A DNA stretch of 64,000 bases, taken from positions 2,604,001-2,668,000 of the forward strand of contig OZ244718.1 in the NCBI GenBank assembly GCA_965218945.1, given 5' to 3'. Position 1 is the first letter of the stretch, and every line of letters starts with the position of its first letter. Positions 42,443 to 51,711 of the stretch are shown here, piece by piece. Under the pieces are notes generated by a model, which saw nothing but the letters and a program-made list of their open reading frames with translations, had not been told where the DNA came from and searched no databases. The translations under genes were made by a program, and so were the position numbers. This stretch comes from DAOUJW01 sp965218945 (lineage in GTDB: Bacteria > Chloroflexota > Dehalococcoidia > Lucifugimonadales > UBA2985).

Positions 42443-43285
42443 CTACCGCCGCCACAGGCCGAGGGTCAGGACGCTCCTGGCCCACCGCAGCAGCTCCTGC
42501 CGCTTCAGCGCTCTCCGCGTGTCGGAGAGCGCTGTCCTGCGCCAGTTGACCTGCCCGCTCCGGTCGAGGCCACGCAGCGGCTGCTTCTCCGGCGGCAGCG
42601 TCATCCCGTGCTCCTCCAGGAGCGCCAGTTCCACCACCAAGAGCCGCTCCCGGGCCGCCAGCCACTCAAGACCCTTCCCGTCGTTGGGGTGTGCGTCCTT
42701 CAGCTCCCGCCACTCGATGATCAGCGGCCACGCCTCGCCGAATATCTCCTCGTCGTCCGGGGCCGGCTCCCGCGTCGCCAGGTCGTGGTGCTCCCGCCGC
42801 ATCGACGGCTTCGACGGGGGCTTCCTGCCCTGACCCGACGCACTCCTCTCTGAGCCGTCCGCTTCCGTCTGCGCAGGACCGGCGCCGGCATGACCGGCCC
42901 CGGTCCCCTGGGGGTCGTCACGACGCAGGGCCGCGACCTCGCCCTCGATGGCCGACAGCCGCCTGCGCGCCTCCTTGCCCAGCGTCTCCACCTCGCCCGC
43001 CACGCCCTCGACCCGCTCTTCGAGTTGCTCGTTACGCTGGCGCTGCCGCTCCGCTGCGGAGCCGACGCCCTCCTGCAACGCCCGCTCCAGGGCCTGGCGC
43101 ACCCGCCGCGTCAGCTGCCCGGTCTTCGCGCTCTCGGTCACCGTCGCCTGGTCTATATCCAGCACCCGCGCGGCGCCCTTGTACCCCTTCTCCCGCACCA
43201 GCTCTTGCAGCAGCGTCATGAGCCGCATGTGGTAGATGTTCTCCACGTCCTTGCTGTCTTCGATGCCGTGTTCGGTGGTTTTCAT
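42443..43285 (-). CDS. HTH and coiled-coil regulator, first gene of minus-strand operon
   Basis: 280 residues from the ATG at 43285 with an AAGGAGGAA site. An upstream in-frame ATG exists but lacks a site. Residues about 20-75 (LLQELVREKGYKGAARVLDI, DQATVTESAKTGQLTRRVRQAL) form a helix-turn-helix. Residues 80-130 are a charged coiled coil (NEQLEERVEGVAGEVETLGK). The C-terminus is helical and basic. Position at the head of the operon, facing the divergent conjugation promoter, suggests a transcription regulator or replication protein. No family recognised. Confidence 0.65.
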   Translation of the reverse strand: MKTTEHGIEDSKDVENIYHMRLMTLLQELVREKGYKGAARVLDIDQATVTESAKTGQLTRRVRQALERALQEGVGSAAERQRQRNEQLEERVEGVAGEVETLGKEARRRLSAIEGEVAALRRDDPQGTGAGHAGAGPAQTEADGSERSASGQGRKPPSKPSMRREHHDLATREPAPDDEEIFGEAWPLIIEWRELKDAHPNDGKGLEWLAARERLLVVELALLEEHGMTLPPEKQPLRGLDRSGQVNWRRTALSDTRRALKRQELLRWARSVLTLGLWRR

Positions 43286-43487
43286 GGAATTTCCTCCTTC
43301 ATAAAACTTGCCCTCAGACTCGGCCCAGTCTTGGCCTCGTTGTAGCCCCCGCCGTTTCCCCGCGTCACGCGCCGGCACGTCCCCCGCTCTTCACGCCGTG
43401 TTTTCCAACGCACCCGCTGCTTTCACGCCGCGTTCGCACCCCGACATCCCACGGGTTTTCTCGATTCAGTCCGGAACGCACTCTTTC

Positions 43488-43506
43488 AACCAAGTGTTCA
43501 CTGGTT
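43488..43506. promoter_or_regulatory. Dyad AACCAAGTG / CACTGGTT, candidate operator
   Basis: An imperfect dyad with one bulged A and a two-base centre, about 200 bases upstream of the minus-strand operon start. It is a possible operator for one of the element's HTH proteins. Confidence 0.3.
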
Positions 43507-43631
43507 ACCTCCTGTAGGGGGGTGATTTACGCCTGTTCCAGCTTGCCAATGACCCGATTTGCGCCTTCCCGACAAAACTCAATCTCCTGTACACCCCCAA
43601 TACTGCACGAAAGAAGCCGTCGAAAAGAGGG

Positions 43632-43667
43632 TCTATAACAGGGCGCAGGTGTGCGCCCCGTTATAGA
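43632..43667. repeat. Strong inverted repeat upstream of conjugation operon
   Basis: Arms TCTATAAC-A-GGGCGCA and TGCGCCC-C-GTTATAGA, 16 bases each with one mismatch, and the loop GGTG. GAGGGTCT occurs as a direct repeat on both sides (43627-43634, 43666-43673). It lies 89 bases before the first conjugation gene. An origin of transfer, a repressor operator or an attenuator would all fit. Confidence 0.6.
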
Positions 43668-43755
43668 GGGTCTTTTCCCGTGTTCGGTTTGTTCAGACTC
43701 TTTGGCGAGCGTTGCGGTCCCACGAACCGCAGCAGACCGCAGAGAGGTGAACGAG

Positions 43756-44366
43756 ATGGCGCTGAAATCGACACTCCGGTCCGCCAGGCGGCTATTGCCA
43801 CTGGCGTCTGCGCTGCTCCTGGCGGCGCTTATGGCAATCCCCGCAAGCAACCTTGCCCTGGCACAGGCCCCGCCGGACGCGATAGTCCTGGTCAACGTCG
43901 ACCGGGATTTCGTGGAACGCAAGAAGGGCGGCGAGTTCGTCGCCCGTCCCGTCTTCGACCGAGAGATCGAGAGTCTCTTCTACGCCGTCCGCGACGCCGA
44001 CACCGGCGACTGGATAAGCGCCATGTACCGGGGCAGGGCGGAGAGAAGAAGCTCAGCGACGGCTGGGAGTACTCGTGGGAGTACCCGGCCCTGGCCGAGC
44101 AGCCCGACCTCGACCCCGACCGGGCCTACCTGCTGGTGATGCTGGCGGAAGCCGTCAGCGGTGAGAGGGGGGACTTCTACGCCGTCATCCCCTTCCACGA
44201 GCCTGGCCGCATCTGGGACAAGATTCTGTCCGCCCTCAGCCCCGGACGCTGGGCGCGGGCCTTCGCCGGCTGGGTCATCGAGGGCGTCCACGGGTCACTG
44301 TGCGGCGTGGTGGAGCGGGCGTCGGGCGAGGACGCCGACAACTGCCGGGGAGGTAGCCGTCCATGA
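43756..44366 (+). pseudogene. Frameshifted secreted protein of the conjugation operon
   Basis: The start is ATG 43756 after AGAGAGGTGAACGAG. The first frame encodes a signal peptide (LKSTLRSARRLLPLASALLL ending NLALA) and a domain through GDWISAMYRGRA. Near 44040 coding sense shifts by -1: a second frame continues with EKKLSDGWEYSWEYPALAEQ to GVVERASGED and a stop at 44364-44366 that overlaps the next ATG. Adding one G near 44040 restores a protein of about 203 residues. This is either a real loss or an assembly error. Family not recognised. Confidence 0.65.
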
Positions 44367-45331
44367 GTGACATACTCACCGGAACCCCTCCCGAACTCAC
44401 GTACGCCAACGACCTGGTGCGCCAGGCGTGGCTGGCCGTCTGGGCCATCACCTCCGGCGCGCTGGTGGTCATCCTGGGCTGGATGGGGCTGAACCTCGTC
44501 GTGGCCGATCACCTGGGCCGCCAGCAGGCGGGATGGCGGGAGATGGTCCCCCGCCTGTTCCTCGGGCTGGTGGCCGCCGCCTCATCCCTGTGGTGGTGCG
44601 CCCTTGTCATCGACGTGGCCGACGCCGTGTCCGGCTTCATCGCCGCATCACTGGGCGTCACCCCCGGAGACCTGCTGCGCTCGACCCTGGGCACACTCCT
44701 GACGGCGGTGCTGGCGGGGAGCGAGGGCATGGGCCTGCTGCTGGCCCTGCTCTACCTGGTATACGGCTTCTTCGTCCTCTACGTCCTGGTGCAGATGATC
44801 CTGCGCCTTGCCCTCATCGACATCCTGCTGGCCCTGGCCCCGATTGCGCTGGGGCTGTGGATTCTGCCCCACACGGCGGGCTGGGGACGCCAGTGGCTCA
44901 AGCTCTTCATGACAACCGTGTTCCAGCAGGCGATCCAACTCATCGCGCTTGCGCTGGGTTTCGGGTTCCTCAACCAGTTCGCGTCGATTGCAGCCTTCGA
45001 GCCAGTGCAGGACCTGGTCTGGAAGCTGCTCATGTCCCTGTCCTTTGTCTACATGGCGACCAGGGTGCCCTCGATGATGGGCAACCAGGGGACTTTCGAC
45101 GCCTGGCTGCACACCCTCTACTTCGGAATGAACCTGCCCGGCTCGATGGTGCGGTCCGCCCGGACCATCGGGTTGATCGCCGGCGGAGCCGCCGGGGGTC
45201 CCGGGGGGATGGCGGTGGGGGCGATGGCCGCCGGAGCGGGCCTGTCGGCTGCGGCGAGCGGCATACGCTCGATGGCGGACATGGCGACCTCCTCCGGCGG
45301 GGGCGGCGCGCCCAGGAGCAGCGGCGAATAA
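44363..45331 (+). CDS. VirB6/TrbL-like conjugation membrane protein
   Basis: 322 residues with roughly six membrane segments (about 25-50, 62-90, 115-150, 152-172, 185-210, 225-240) and a Gly/Ala-rich tail (residues 265-322) typical of TrbL-like channel components. It begins inside the stop of the upstream gene (ATGA). VirB6-like proteins form part of the inner-membrane channel of type IV secretion systems. No other function fits the neighbourhood. Confidence 0.75.
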   Translation: MSDILTGTPPELTYANDLVRQAWLAVWAITSGALVVILGWMGLNLVVADHLGRQQAGWREMVPRLFLGLVAAASSLWWCALVIDVADAVSGFIAASLGVTPGDLLRSTLGTLLTAVLAGSEGMGLLLALLYLVYGFFVLYVLVQMILRLALIDILLALAPIALGLWILPHTAGWGRQWLKLFMTTVFQQAIQLIALALGFGFLNQFASIAAFEPVQDLVWKLLMSLSFVYMATRVPSMMGNQGTFDAWLHTLYFGMNLPGSMVRSARTIGLIAGGAAGGPGGMAVGAMAAGAGLSAAASGIRSMADMATSSGGGGAPRSSGE

Positions 45332-45464
45332 CGACTACCAACGGCGCGACGAGACTCACGCCAACGGCGACGCAAAGGAGGTGGAGCGATGTATCACTAG
45401 GCAGACGCAATGGAACGAAATATGACGAACGGGACACTCTGAAGACAGAGAGGAGAGAGAACGA
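45332..45464. other. Gap between VirB6-like and pilin genes
   Basis: 133 bases with a ribosome-site-like AAAGGAGGTGGAGCG before an ATG at 45390 that is followed by only three codons and a stop. It may be a decayed or leader reading frame. No other element seen. Confidence 0.35.
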
Positions 45465-45761
45465 ATGGAAGACCTGACACAGACCATATCGAACCTGGTG
45501 GGAATCCTGCTGGGCATCGTCGGTGTCGTTGGCGTGGGCTTCTTCATCTACGGCGCGTACCTGTACCTCACGGCCAGCGGCGCGCCGCACCAGATGGAGC
45601 GCGGCAAGAGCGCAATGATGACCGCCCTGGCGGGCATCGTGCTGGCCCTGGTCGCCTACGGCGTCGTCGAGCTGGTGATGAACGCGGTGGTGAACCCGGC
45701 GGCGGACGTCAAGCTGCCCGACCCGGCCACCCCAACCCCAACCCCCACGCCAGACAACTAG
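45465..45761 (+). CDS. VirB2/TrbC-like pilin, first copy
   Basis: 98 residues. Two hydrophobic helices (about 11-36 and 48-74) flank a short basic loop (HQMERGKSAM), the topology of VirB2/TrbC pilins. The tail PATPTPTPTP is a proline-threonine extension. No long cleaved signal peptide is present. The ribosome site is GAGAGAGA-rich. A second protein of the same topology follows at 47491. Confidence 0.72.
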   Translation: MEDLTQTISNLVGILLGIVGVVGVGFFIYGAYLYLTASGAPHQMERGKSAMMTALAGIVLALVAYGVVELVMNAVVNPAADVKLPDPATPTPTPTPDN

Positions 45762-45787
45762 GCGGACGAAGAAGGGAGGAACGAGAC

Positions 45788-47503
45788 ATGAGAGAACACG
45801 AAGTGCCGACCCACGTGCAGGCCGAGGACAAGGTCCTGCTGGGGTTCACGTTTCCACAGATCGTGGCGGTGACTGCGGTGTGCGCCATCTCCTACGGCGT
45901 CTACCGCTACGCCCCCGTCGGCCCCTCCGAGGTGCGGATCGCGCTGGCCGTCGTCCTGGGCCTCGCCGGGGTCGCGATGATCGTGGGGCAGATCGGGGGT
46001 CGGCGGCTGCCTCTGGTGGCCGCGGACCTGCTGAAGTACCGGCTGGGGGCGAGGCTCTACGCCGGGCCTCCGTCCCAACTGGTGCGGAGCGAACCGCCGG
46101 CGCCGGTGCAGCCCGCCCGGAGCGGCCGAGGCCCACTGCGGCTGGTGGCGAGCAGCGCCCGGCGCGGCCTCCGCAGGCTGCGCAGGAAGCGCCTCAGGGA
46201 CGGGGAGCGCCGCAATGGGCGGATGCCCTTCCGTCCCAACGGCTGGTTCGGCAAGGGCCGAAAGCGCAAGGGTCACAACCACAAGGCCGAGACGCAGGAG
46301 GTCAGGAACCGGAAGTCCCGGAAGGGCTGGTTTCAAATCGTGGCCCTGGTCGTCCTCGCGGCGGTCGTAACGGTCCCCCAGGCGGCCCTGGCGGACGGTC
46401 ACGAGGGCGGAGGCTGGAGTTCCGACGAGATCGAGTTCCAGCCTCCACAGCCGGTCGGTGGGCGGCGGCTCTACATCGAGGGGTTGTCAGTAACCGGCGA
46501 CCGGGCCAAGGTGACCCTGCGGGCCGCCACCGCCCTGGACGTCCGGGTGCGGGCCTTCGGCGGACAGACGGGGAGCGCCCTCCGATATTGGGGAGATACC
46601 AGCCTGGACGAGGGGGAGCGCATCGACTACGACCTGCCCCTGGAGGGCGAAAGGCCGTCCCTCACTCTCTCCTGGGAGGACGCGCTGGGGCAGGCCGGAG
46701 CGGTAACCATCAAGGGCGAACAGATACCGTACCCGCTTCCAGCAATCGACGGGGAGCTTTGCGACCTGCGGGTCGTCTCCCTGGGCTGGACGCCGGGAGC
46801 CGTCAGCGGCGTCATCGAGTCCGAGTGCGTTACGCACACCGAGCACCCGGTGGAGCTTCAGATGGTGGCGGGACACGCCAGCGTCACAGAGACGTCCCTG
46901 ATGGACGCCCAGGTGACGGCGGTCACGGGAACCGTCGCCGCCGCGACCGGCGCATCCCATGCAAGCGTCGCCCTCGTCCCCGATGGAGAGACCCGCTTCC
47001 GGCTTCCCATAGGGGATGGTCAGGCGATTCACGCCATGAGCGTGGACGTGAGTCTTGAGGCGTCCCTGAGCATCTCCATCTCACCGCTGACGCAGTTGAC
47101 CCACCACCCGGAGCGGGTGGAGCAGGTCACCAGGACCGTGCATCTCCATCGCCCGGGGGACAGCGACTACGACAGCGAGACGGCGACGGCCACCTGTTAC
47201 GACGGCACCGAATCGTCCGCCACCGCGACGGCCCACGCCTACGTCCCCAGCGCCACCATCGCCAAGCAGGTCACGGTGGACGTCCTGCACAAGGAGCACG
47301 TCAAGGCCGAGACGGTGGAGCGGTCGCCCATCACGAGGACCAGGGGCGAAACGATGTCTCTGGCGTCCGGCGTGGGCAGCGACGACCCCTTCGAGGCCCT
47401 GGTCCTGCCCCAGCCAGAGCTGGAGGAGCCGCCCGCCGATCAGGAGCCCGCCGACGGCCTGCGCCGCTGGTTCGAGTCCCTGGGCTGGGAGTGGCCCTGG
47501 TGA
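45788..47503 (+). CDS. PrgI-domain fusion protein of conjugation apparatus
   Basis: 571 residues. The N-terminus (REHEVPTHVQAEDKVLLGFT, then two membrane segments to residue 75) is the PrgI family found just before VirB4 in single-membrane conjugation systems. A very basic linker (85-175) leads to a third membrane segment (177-200, ending ALADG). The remaining 370 residues form an unrecognised beta-rich extracytoplasmic domain. Usual PrgI proteins are near 120 residues, so this is an unusual fusion. Confidence 0.7.
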   Translation: MREHEVPTHVQAEDKVLLGFTFPQIVAVTAVCAISYGVYRYAPVGPSEVRIALAVVLGLAGVAMIVGQIGGRRLPLVAADLLKYRLGARLYAGPPSQLVRSEPPAPVQPARSGRGPLRLVASSARRGLRRLRRKRLRDGERRNGRMPFRPNGWFGKGRKRKGHNHKAETQEVRNRKSRKGWFQIVALVVLAAVVTVPQAALADGHEGGGWSSDEIEFQPPQPVGGRRLYIEGLSVTGDRAKVTLRAATALDVRVRAFGGQTGSALRYWGDTSLDEGERIDYDLPLEGERPSLTLSWEDALGQAGAVTIKGEQIPYPLPAIDGELCDLRVVSLGWTPGAVSGVIESECVTHTEHPVELQMVAGHASVTETSLMDAQVTAVTGTVAAATGASHASVALVPDGETRFRLPIGDGQAIHAMSVDVSLEASLSISISPLTQLTHHPERVEQVTRTVHLHRPGDSDYDSETATATCYDGTESSATATAHAYVPSATIAKQVTVDVLHKEHVKAETVERSPITRTRGETMSLASGVGSDDPFEALVLPQPELEEPPADQEPADGLRRWFESLGWEWPW

Positions 47504-47817
47504 GGCCCGCGATTGCGGTCACCCTGCTGGCCGGGGCTGCGCTGGCGACCACCGGCGCGGCCCCGGCGGAGGAGCAGGAGATGCTCCACCAGTTCGACCG
47601 CGTGCTCACGGCGATGGTCTACGCCGCCGCCGGCCTCTGCCTGTTCGCCATCGTCTGGGCCGGTTTCATCCTCATGGCCGAGGGGAGCGAGGAGCGCGGC
47701 GGGGGCAGGGCAAGGACCGCCGTCGTCATGGCGGTGGTCGGCCTCGTCCTCGCGCTGTCGGCCAAGGGCGTGGCCGCGCTGCTCAGCAGCGGTCTCCTGG
47801 ACTTCCCAACCCCCTAG
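47491..47817 (+). CDS. VirB2-like pilin, second copy
   Basis: 108 residues from a GTG at 47491 overlapping the PrgI-fusion stop. A second GTG at 47500 is possible. A signal-like segment (IAVTLLAGAALATTGAAPA) is followed by two hydrophobic helices (about 38-63 and 76-98) separated by a charged loop (EGSEERGGGRART), matching VirB2/TrbC topology. It may be a second pilin or a small channel subunit. Confidence 0.6.
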   Translation: MALVRPAIAVTLLAGAALATTGAAPAEEQEMLHQFDRVLTAMVYAAAGLCLFAIVWAGFILMAEGSEERGGGRARTAVVMAVVGLVLALSAKGVAALLSSGLLDFPTP

Positions 47818-47836
47818 AGAAAAGGAATCTACCGAA

Positions 47837-50113
47837 TTGAAGAAGCTGCTTGAACGAATCACAAGACGCGGAGGGGAGACCCCGCCAATTGAGTCCGTCG
47901 CCCCGCAGGAGATGCCGGAGGGCCAACTCCCCACGGAGCCAGCACCCGGTGGAACGACGGAGGCCCCTCCCAAGATCCCGCCGGAGCTGCCCCTGTTCTT
48001 CATGCTGTCGCACCTGGACGAGGACGGGCCGGTGCGCCTGGACGGGGTGAAGCTGGGGGTGTGCGAGGTGATGGGCCTGGAGCTGGACGAGCCCAAACTG
48101 GGGGCCTTCGCCGGTGCCCTCAACGCCCTGGACTTCCCGGCGCAGCTGCTCATACGGCAGCACCCGCCTCGCCTGAGACGCCTGCGAGACGACCTTCGGG
48201 AGGCCCAGCCGAAGGACCTGCCCCCGCAGACGAGGGCCGCCGCCGAGTCCCTCGGGCGTCTGCTGACCGACCTGGAGGCCCGCGACGGCATCCTCGACCG
48301 GCGCTTCTACGCCGTGTGCGAGTTCGGCCGCATCGACGACCTACGGGGCCTGCTGGCTAGGGCCGGGCTCTCCGTCCACCCGCTGAAGGGCAGGCAACTC
48401 CGCATGTTCCTGGCGGCAGCCGCCCTGGGCGGCTCACCCACAGAGTTCGACGAGGAGAGTCCCACCGAGGTGGCGGTTGGCCGCCGCGACATCCGCGTCG
48501 GCGGTACCCTCGTTCGTTCGCTCCACCTGGGTAAATGGCCCCGGTCGCTGGCCCCGGGCTTCCTGCAAAGCCTCATGTCTGCGGGCGCGCCGATGGACCT
48601 GTCCGTCCACCTGGGGCCGATACCGGCGGAGCAGGCGGCGAGGACGCTGGAGTGGCAGAAGGTGCGCTTCGAGTCGGCCCAGTCCCTCTCCTTCAAGCGG
48701 GGGCGCACCATGTCCCCCGAGGCGGAGATCGCCCTGGAGGACATCACTCGCCTGCGAGACGAGGTGCAGAGGGGCAGGGAGAGGCTGTTTCACGCCTCCC
48801 TGTCCGTGACGCTCCATGCCAGGGACGAGGCTGCCCTCAAGGAAATGACCCAGCGGGCGAAGGCCCACTTCGCCGCCACCCTGGGCAAGCTGGACGACCT
48901 GGCCTTCCGCCAGAGGGAGGGCCTCTTGTCCACCCTGCCCCTGGCCCTGAACGCCGTGGCCGAGTGGCGCAGCCTGGACACCTCCAGCATCGCCCGGCTC
49001 TTCCCCTTCTCGCCGCCGGACCTGGACACCCGTTCCGGCACCCTCTACGGCATCGACATGCGGGCCTGCTCCCCGGTGGTCTACGACCCCTGGGACGGGA
49101 CGCACCTGAATGCGAACACGGCGGTGCTGGCCCGCTCCGGCTCAGGCAAGAGCTTCGCCACCAAGCTGGGGGTACTGCGCGGCATCACCCGCGGCGTCAC
49201 CGCCTACGTCATCGACCCCGAGGGCGAGTACGCGGACATGGCACGCGCGGCGGGTGGACGCGTGCTGTCCCCCGGCGTCCCCGGCGAGGGTATGAACCCC
49301 TTTGTCATCGAGCGGGGCGACTCCGAGGAGATGCTCCAGCGTATCGGCAGCCTGAGACGGCTCATCGAGGTGATGGTGGGGGAGAGCCTCGGCGCGGAGC
49401 GCAGGGCGTCCCTCGATCACGCCCTGGCGGGCTACTACGCCCAGCCCCGCGAGCGCACCGGCTTCCGCGATTTCTACAAGTATCTGCAAGAGGACGAGGC
49501 GGGCGACCCCGGTCTCGCCCGGCTTCTGAGGCCCTTCGCCACCGGCAGCCTGAGACACCTGCTGTCCGACGATGGCGACGACCTTCTGTCCAACGAGGCC
49601 CTGATCACCGTCTTCGACCTGCGGCTGCTGGAACCGGAGCTTCGCCCCGCAGCCGCGATGGTCTGCACCGAGACGGTGTGGTCCGCCGCCGCCCAGGACC
49701 CCAAGCCGAGGCTGCTGGTGGTGGACGAGGTGTGGTCGATCATGCAGCACCCCGAGGGAGCGGCCTTCATGGTCAGCATGGCGAAGCGGGCCAGGAAGCA
49801 CCGCTTGGGCCTCCAATTCATAACTCAAGACGTCCAGGACCTGCTCAGCGAGGACTCCTCCCGCGCCATCACCGGGCACTCCGGTAGGGCGCTCCTGCAG
49901 AACGCAGCCTTCAAGCTGCTCTTGCAGCAGGACGCTGCCGCCATAAGCGCCGTGGGTGACGCCTTCGACCTTCCCGTCGAGCTTCAGCGATGGCTGCTGT
50001 CCTGCCCCCGGGGAGACGGCTTGTTGCTGGCGCGGGGCAACCGCTTCCCCGTTCGCATTGAGGCCACCCCGGAGGAGATGGAGGTCATCGAGTGGAGGCC
50101 CGGACGCCACTAG
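47837..50113 (+). CDS. VirB4-type conjugation ATPase
   Basis: 758 residues from a TTG at 47837 that follows AAAGGAA by about nine bases. No ATG suits the true N-terminus. The CagE/TrbE-like N-terminal domain covers about 50-400. Walker A is ARSGSGKSFATK (about 430). Walker B is RLLVVDEVWSIMQ (about 624). The motif FITQDVQDLL and a late LLSCPRGDGLLLARG are typical of VirB4. It energises assembly and substrate transfer. It lies directly upstream of the coupling protein, separated by 17 bases. Confidence 0.88.
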   Translation: MKKLLERITRRGGETPPIESVAPQEMPEGQLPTEPAPGGTTEAPPKIPPELPLFFMLSHLDEDGPVRLDGVKLGVCEVMGLELDEPKLGAFAGALNALDFPAQLLIRQHPPRLRRLRDDLREAQPKDLPPQTRAAAESLGRLLTDLEARDGILDRRFYAVCEFGRIDDLRGLLARAGLSVHPLKGRQLRMFLAAAALGGSPTEFDEESPTEVAVGRRDIRVGGTLVRSLHLGKWPRSLAPGFLQSLMSAGAPMDLSVHLGPIPAEQAARTLEWQKVRFESAQSLSFKRGRTMSPEAEIALEDITRLRDEVQRGRERLFHASLSVTLHARDEAALKEMTQRAKAHFAATLGKLDDLAFRQREGLLSTLPLALNAVAEWRSLDTSSIARLFPFSPPDLDTRSGTLYGIDMRACSPVVYDPWDGTHLNANTAVLARSGSGKSFATKLGVLRGITRGVTAYVIDPEGEYADMARAAGGRVLSPGVPGEGMNPFVIERGDSEEMLQRIGSLRRLIEVMVGESLGAERRASLDHALAGYYAQPRERTGFRDFYKYLQEDEAGDPGLARLLRPFATGSLRHLLSDDGDDLLSNEALITVFDLRLLEPELRPAAAMVCTETVWSAAAQDPKPRLLVVDEVWSIMQHPEGAAFMVSMAKRARKHRLGLQFITQDVQDLLSEDSSRAITGHSGRALLQNAAFKLLLQQDAAAISAVGDAFDLPVELQRWLLSCPRGDGLLLARGNRFPVRIEATPEEMEVIEWRPGRH

Positions 50114-50130
50114 AGAAAGGACTATCAAAT

Positions 50131-51711
50131 ATGAAGCTGAATCCGAAGAACATCCTGTTTGGAGACGACACCGAGAAGAAGCCCGTCCTGCTGGCGGTGA
50201 CGCCGCCGAGGACCGGCGAGCGCACCCTGCTGGGCGTCGAGAACCTCCTCCAGTCCATCGCTGTCCCGGAGCCCTTTTCCCTGGAGCTGGCCGGGGACAT
50301 GGACGGCGTCACTCTCATGGCCCGCTGCCTCGACGACCAGGTGGTGCGCAGTCAGGTCTCCGCCCACTACCCCCAGGCCCGCATCCAGAAGGTTGACCCC
50401 GAGGACGACCCGCTGAGGCCCGCAGAGGGAAAAAACGCCTGGTCTGTCACCCTGCGGGCCGACGGACCGGAGTACGTCCCCCTGCGCACCTTCCGGGACG
50501 ACGACCTGCTCGACCCCGGCTCCGACCCCTTGATAGCCCTGATGGGCGCGCTCTCGGCCCTCTACGAGGGAGAGCGTGTGGTGGCGCGCTTGATGCTGCG
50601 CTCCCTCGGCCCCGACTGGTCGCAGCCCCATCTCGAGAAGGCACACAGGAGGCCGGGCATGGAGCCGAGGGATCCCGCATACACCTATCAGACCAAGCCC
50701 CTCCAGATGGACGGCATCACGATGGCCGTCCTCGGCCTGGGCGCGCTTGCGGCCCTGAAGGGCTACCTGTGGGTGCAGGACGGGGAGATATGGAAGACGG
50801 CGCTCCTGGGGACGGGCGCGGTCCTGGGACTGGCCGTCGGAGGCTGGGCATGGCGCCGCTGGAAGAAGGCCCGCAACCCCGTCGAGGACCCGCTGCTCAT
50901 CAGGGAGAAGGTCTCACGCATCGCATTCGAAGCGGAGCTACAGGTCACGGCGATCCTGCCCCCGGACACGATGCCACACCGGGCCGGGGAGCTCCTCGGC
51001 AAGCTCACCGCCGCCTACCGGCACTTCGACAACCCCGCAGGAGCGCGGTTCAAGGTGGGGAGGGTGAAGCCCACCGAACCCGAACCGTCGCTGCTCCACC
51101 CCGCAGGCCCGGGGATCTTCGGGAGGCGCAGCGTCCTGGGCGTCCGCGAGGTCGCCTCCCTGTGGCACCCGCCCGGCGCGGGCGACGAGACGCCCCTGGT
51201 GGAGCGGTCCGGCGCACGGGCGCTCAGCCCATCGGCCAAGGGCGTCCGGGGAGGCGCGCTGGTCGGCGACACCACCGCCGGGGCGAAGAGGGAGATCCGA
51301 TTCCCCGAAGACCTGCTCAGGCGTCACCACCTCTATGTGGCGCGCACGCGGATGGGCAAGTCCACTCTCATGCACCATCTTGTCACGCACAAGATGCGGG
51401 AGAAGGCCGAGGGAAGGGACAACGACGCCATCGTCGTCGTCGATCCCCACACCGACCTGGTGGCCGACATCCTCGAACAGGTCCCGGAGTCCCTCGTCAA
51501 CCGCGTGCGGCTCATAGACCTGTCCGACGAGTCCCGCTCCCCCGGCATCAACCTGCTTGACACCCGCGTCTTCGCCGACCGCGACCGCACCGCCGACTCG
51601 GTGGTGCGCGTGGCGCGGGGACTCTGGGAACAGTGGGGGCCGCGGATGCAGTCCATCCTCGAACAGACCGTCAAGACCCTCCACGAGGCCAACGAGCAGG
51701 TGGAGGCGTAG
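50131..51711 (+). CDS. VirD4/TraG-like coupling protein, N-terminal part (interrupted by TAG)
   Basis: 526 codons from ATG 50131 (GAGAAAGGA site). Two membrane helices near residues 195-240, then Walker A (RTRMGKSTLMHHL, about 404) and DAIVVVDPHTDLV. The frame is cut by TAG at 51709-51711. The next codons continue the same frame without loss of sense (QQYTILDGLKLLSDDNF) into the downstream part. The Walker B motif lies beyond the stop, so the truncated protein should be inactive unless the codon is read through. CAG to TAG is a single change. Confidence 0.75.
   Translation: MKLNPKNILFGDDTEKKPVLLAVTPPRTGERTLLGVENLLQSIAVPEPFSLELAGDMDGVTLMARCLDDQVVRSQVSAHYPQARIQKVDPEDDPLRPAEGKNAWSVTLRADGPEYVPLRTFRDDDLLDPGSDPLIALMGALSALYEGERVVARLMLRSLGPDWSQPHLEKAHRRPGMEPRDPAYTYQTKPLQMDGITMAVLGLGALAALKGYLWVQDGEIWKTALLGTGAVLGLAVGGWAWRRWKKARNPVEDPLLIREKVSRIAFEAELQVTAILPPDTMPHRAGELLGKLTAAYRHFDNPAGARFKVGRVKPTEPEPSLLHPAGPGIFGRRSVLGVREVASLWHPPGAGDETPLVERSGARALSPSAKGVRGGALVGDTTAGAKREIRFPEDLLRRHHLYVARTRMGKSTLMHHLVTHKMREKAEGRDNDAIVVVDPHTDLVADILEQVPESLVNRVRLIDLSDESRSPGINLLDTRVFADRDRTADSVVRVARGLWEQWGPRMQSILEQTVKTLHEANEQVEA

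Larger units (their letters stand above)
43286..43755. promoter_or_regulatory. Divergent control region between the two element operons
   Basis: 470 bases separate the minus-strand operon from the plus-strand conjugation operon. It holds a dyad at 43488-43506 and a strong hairpin at 43632-43667. Both promoters must lie here, but I cannot place -35/-10 boxes with confidence. Confidence 0.5.
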
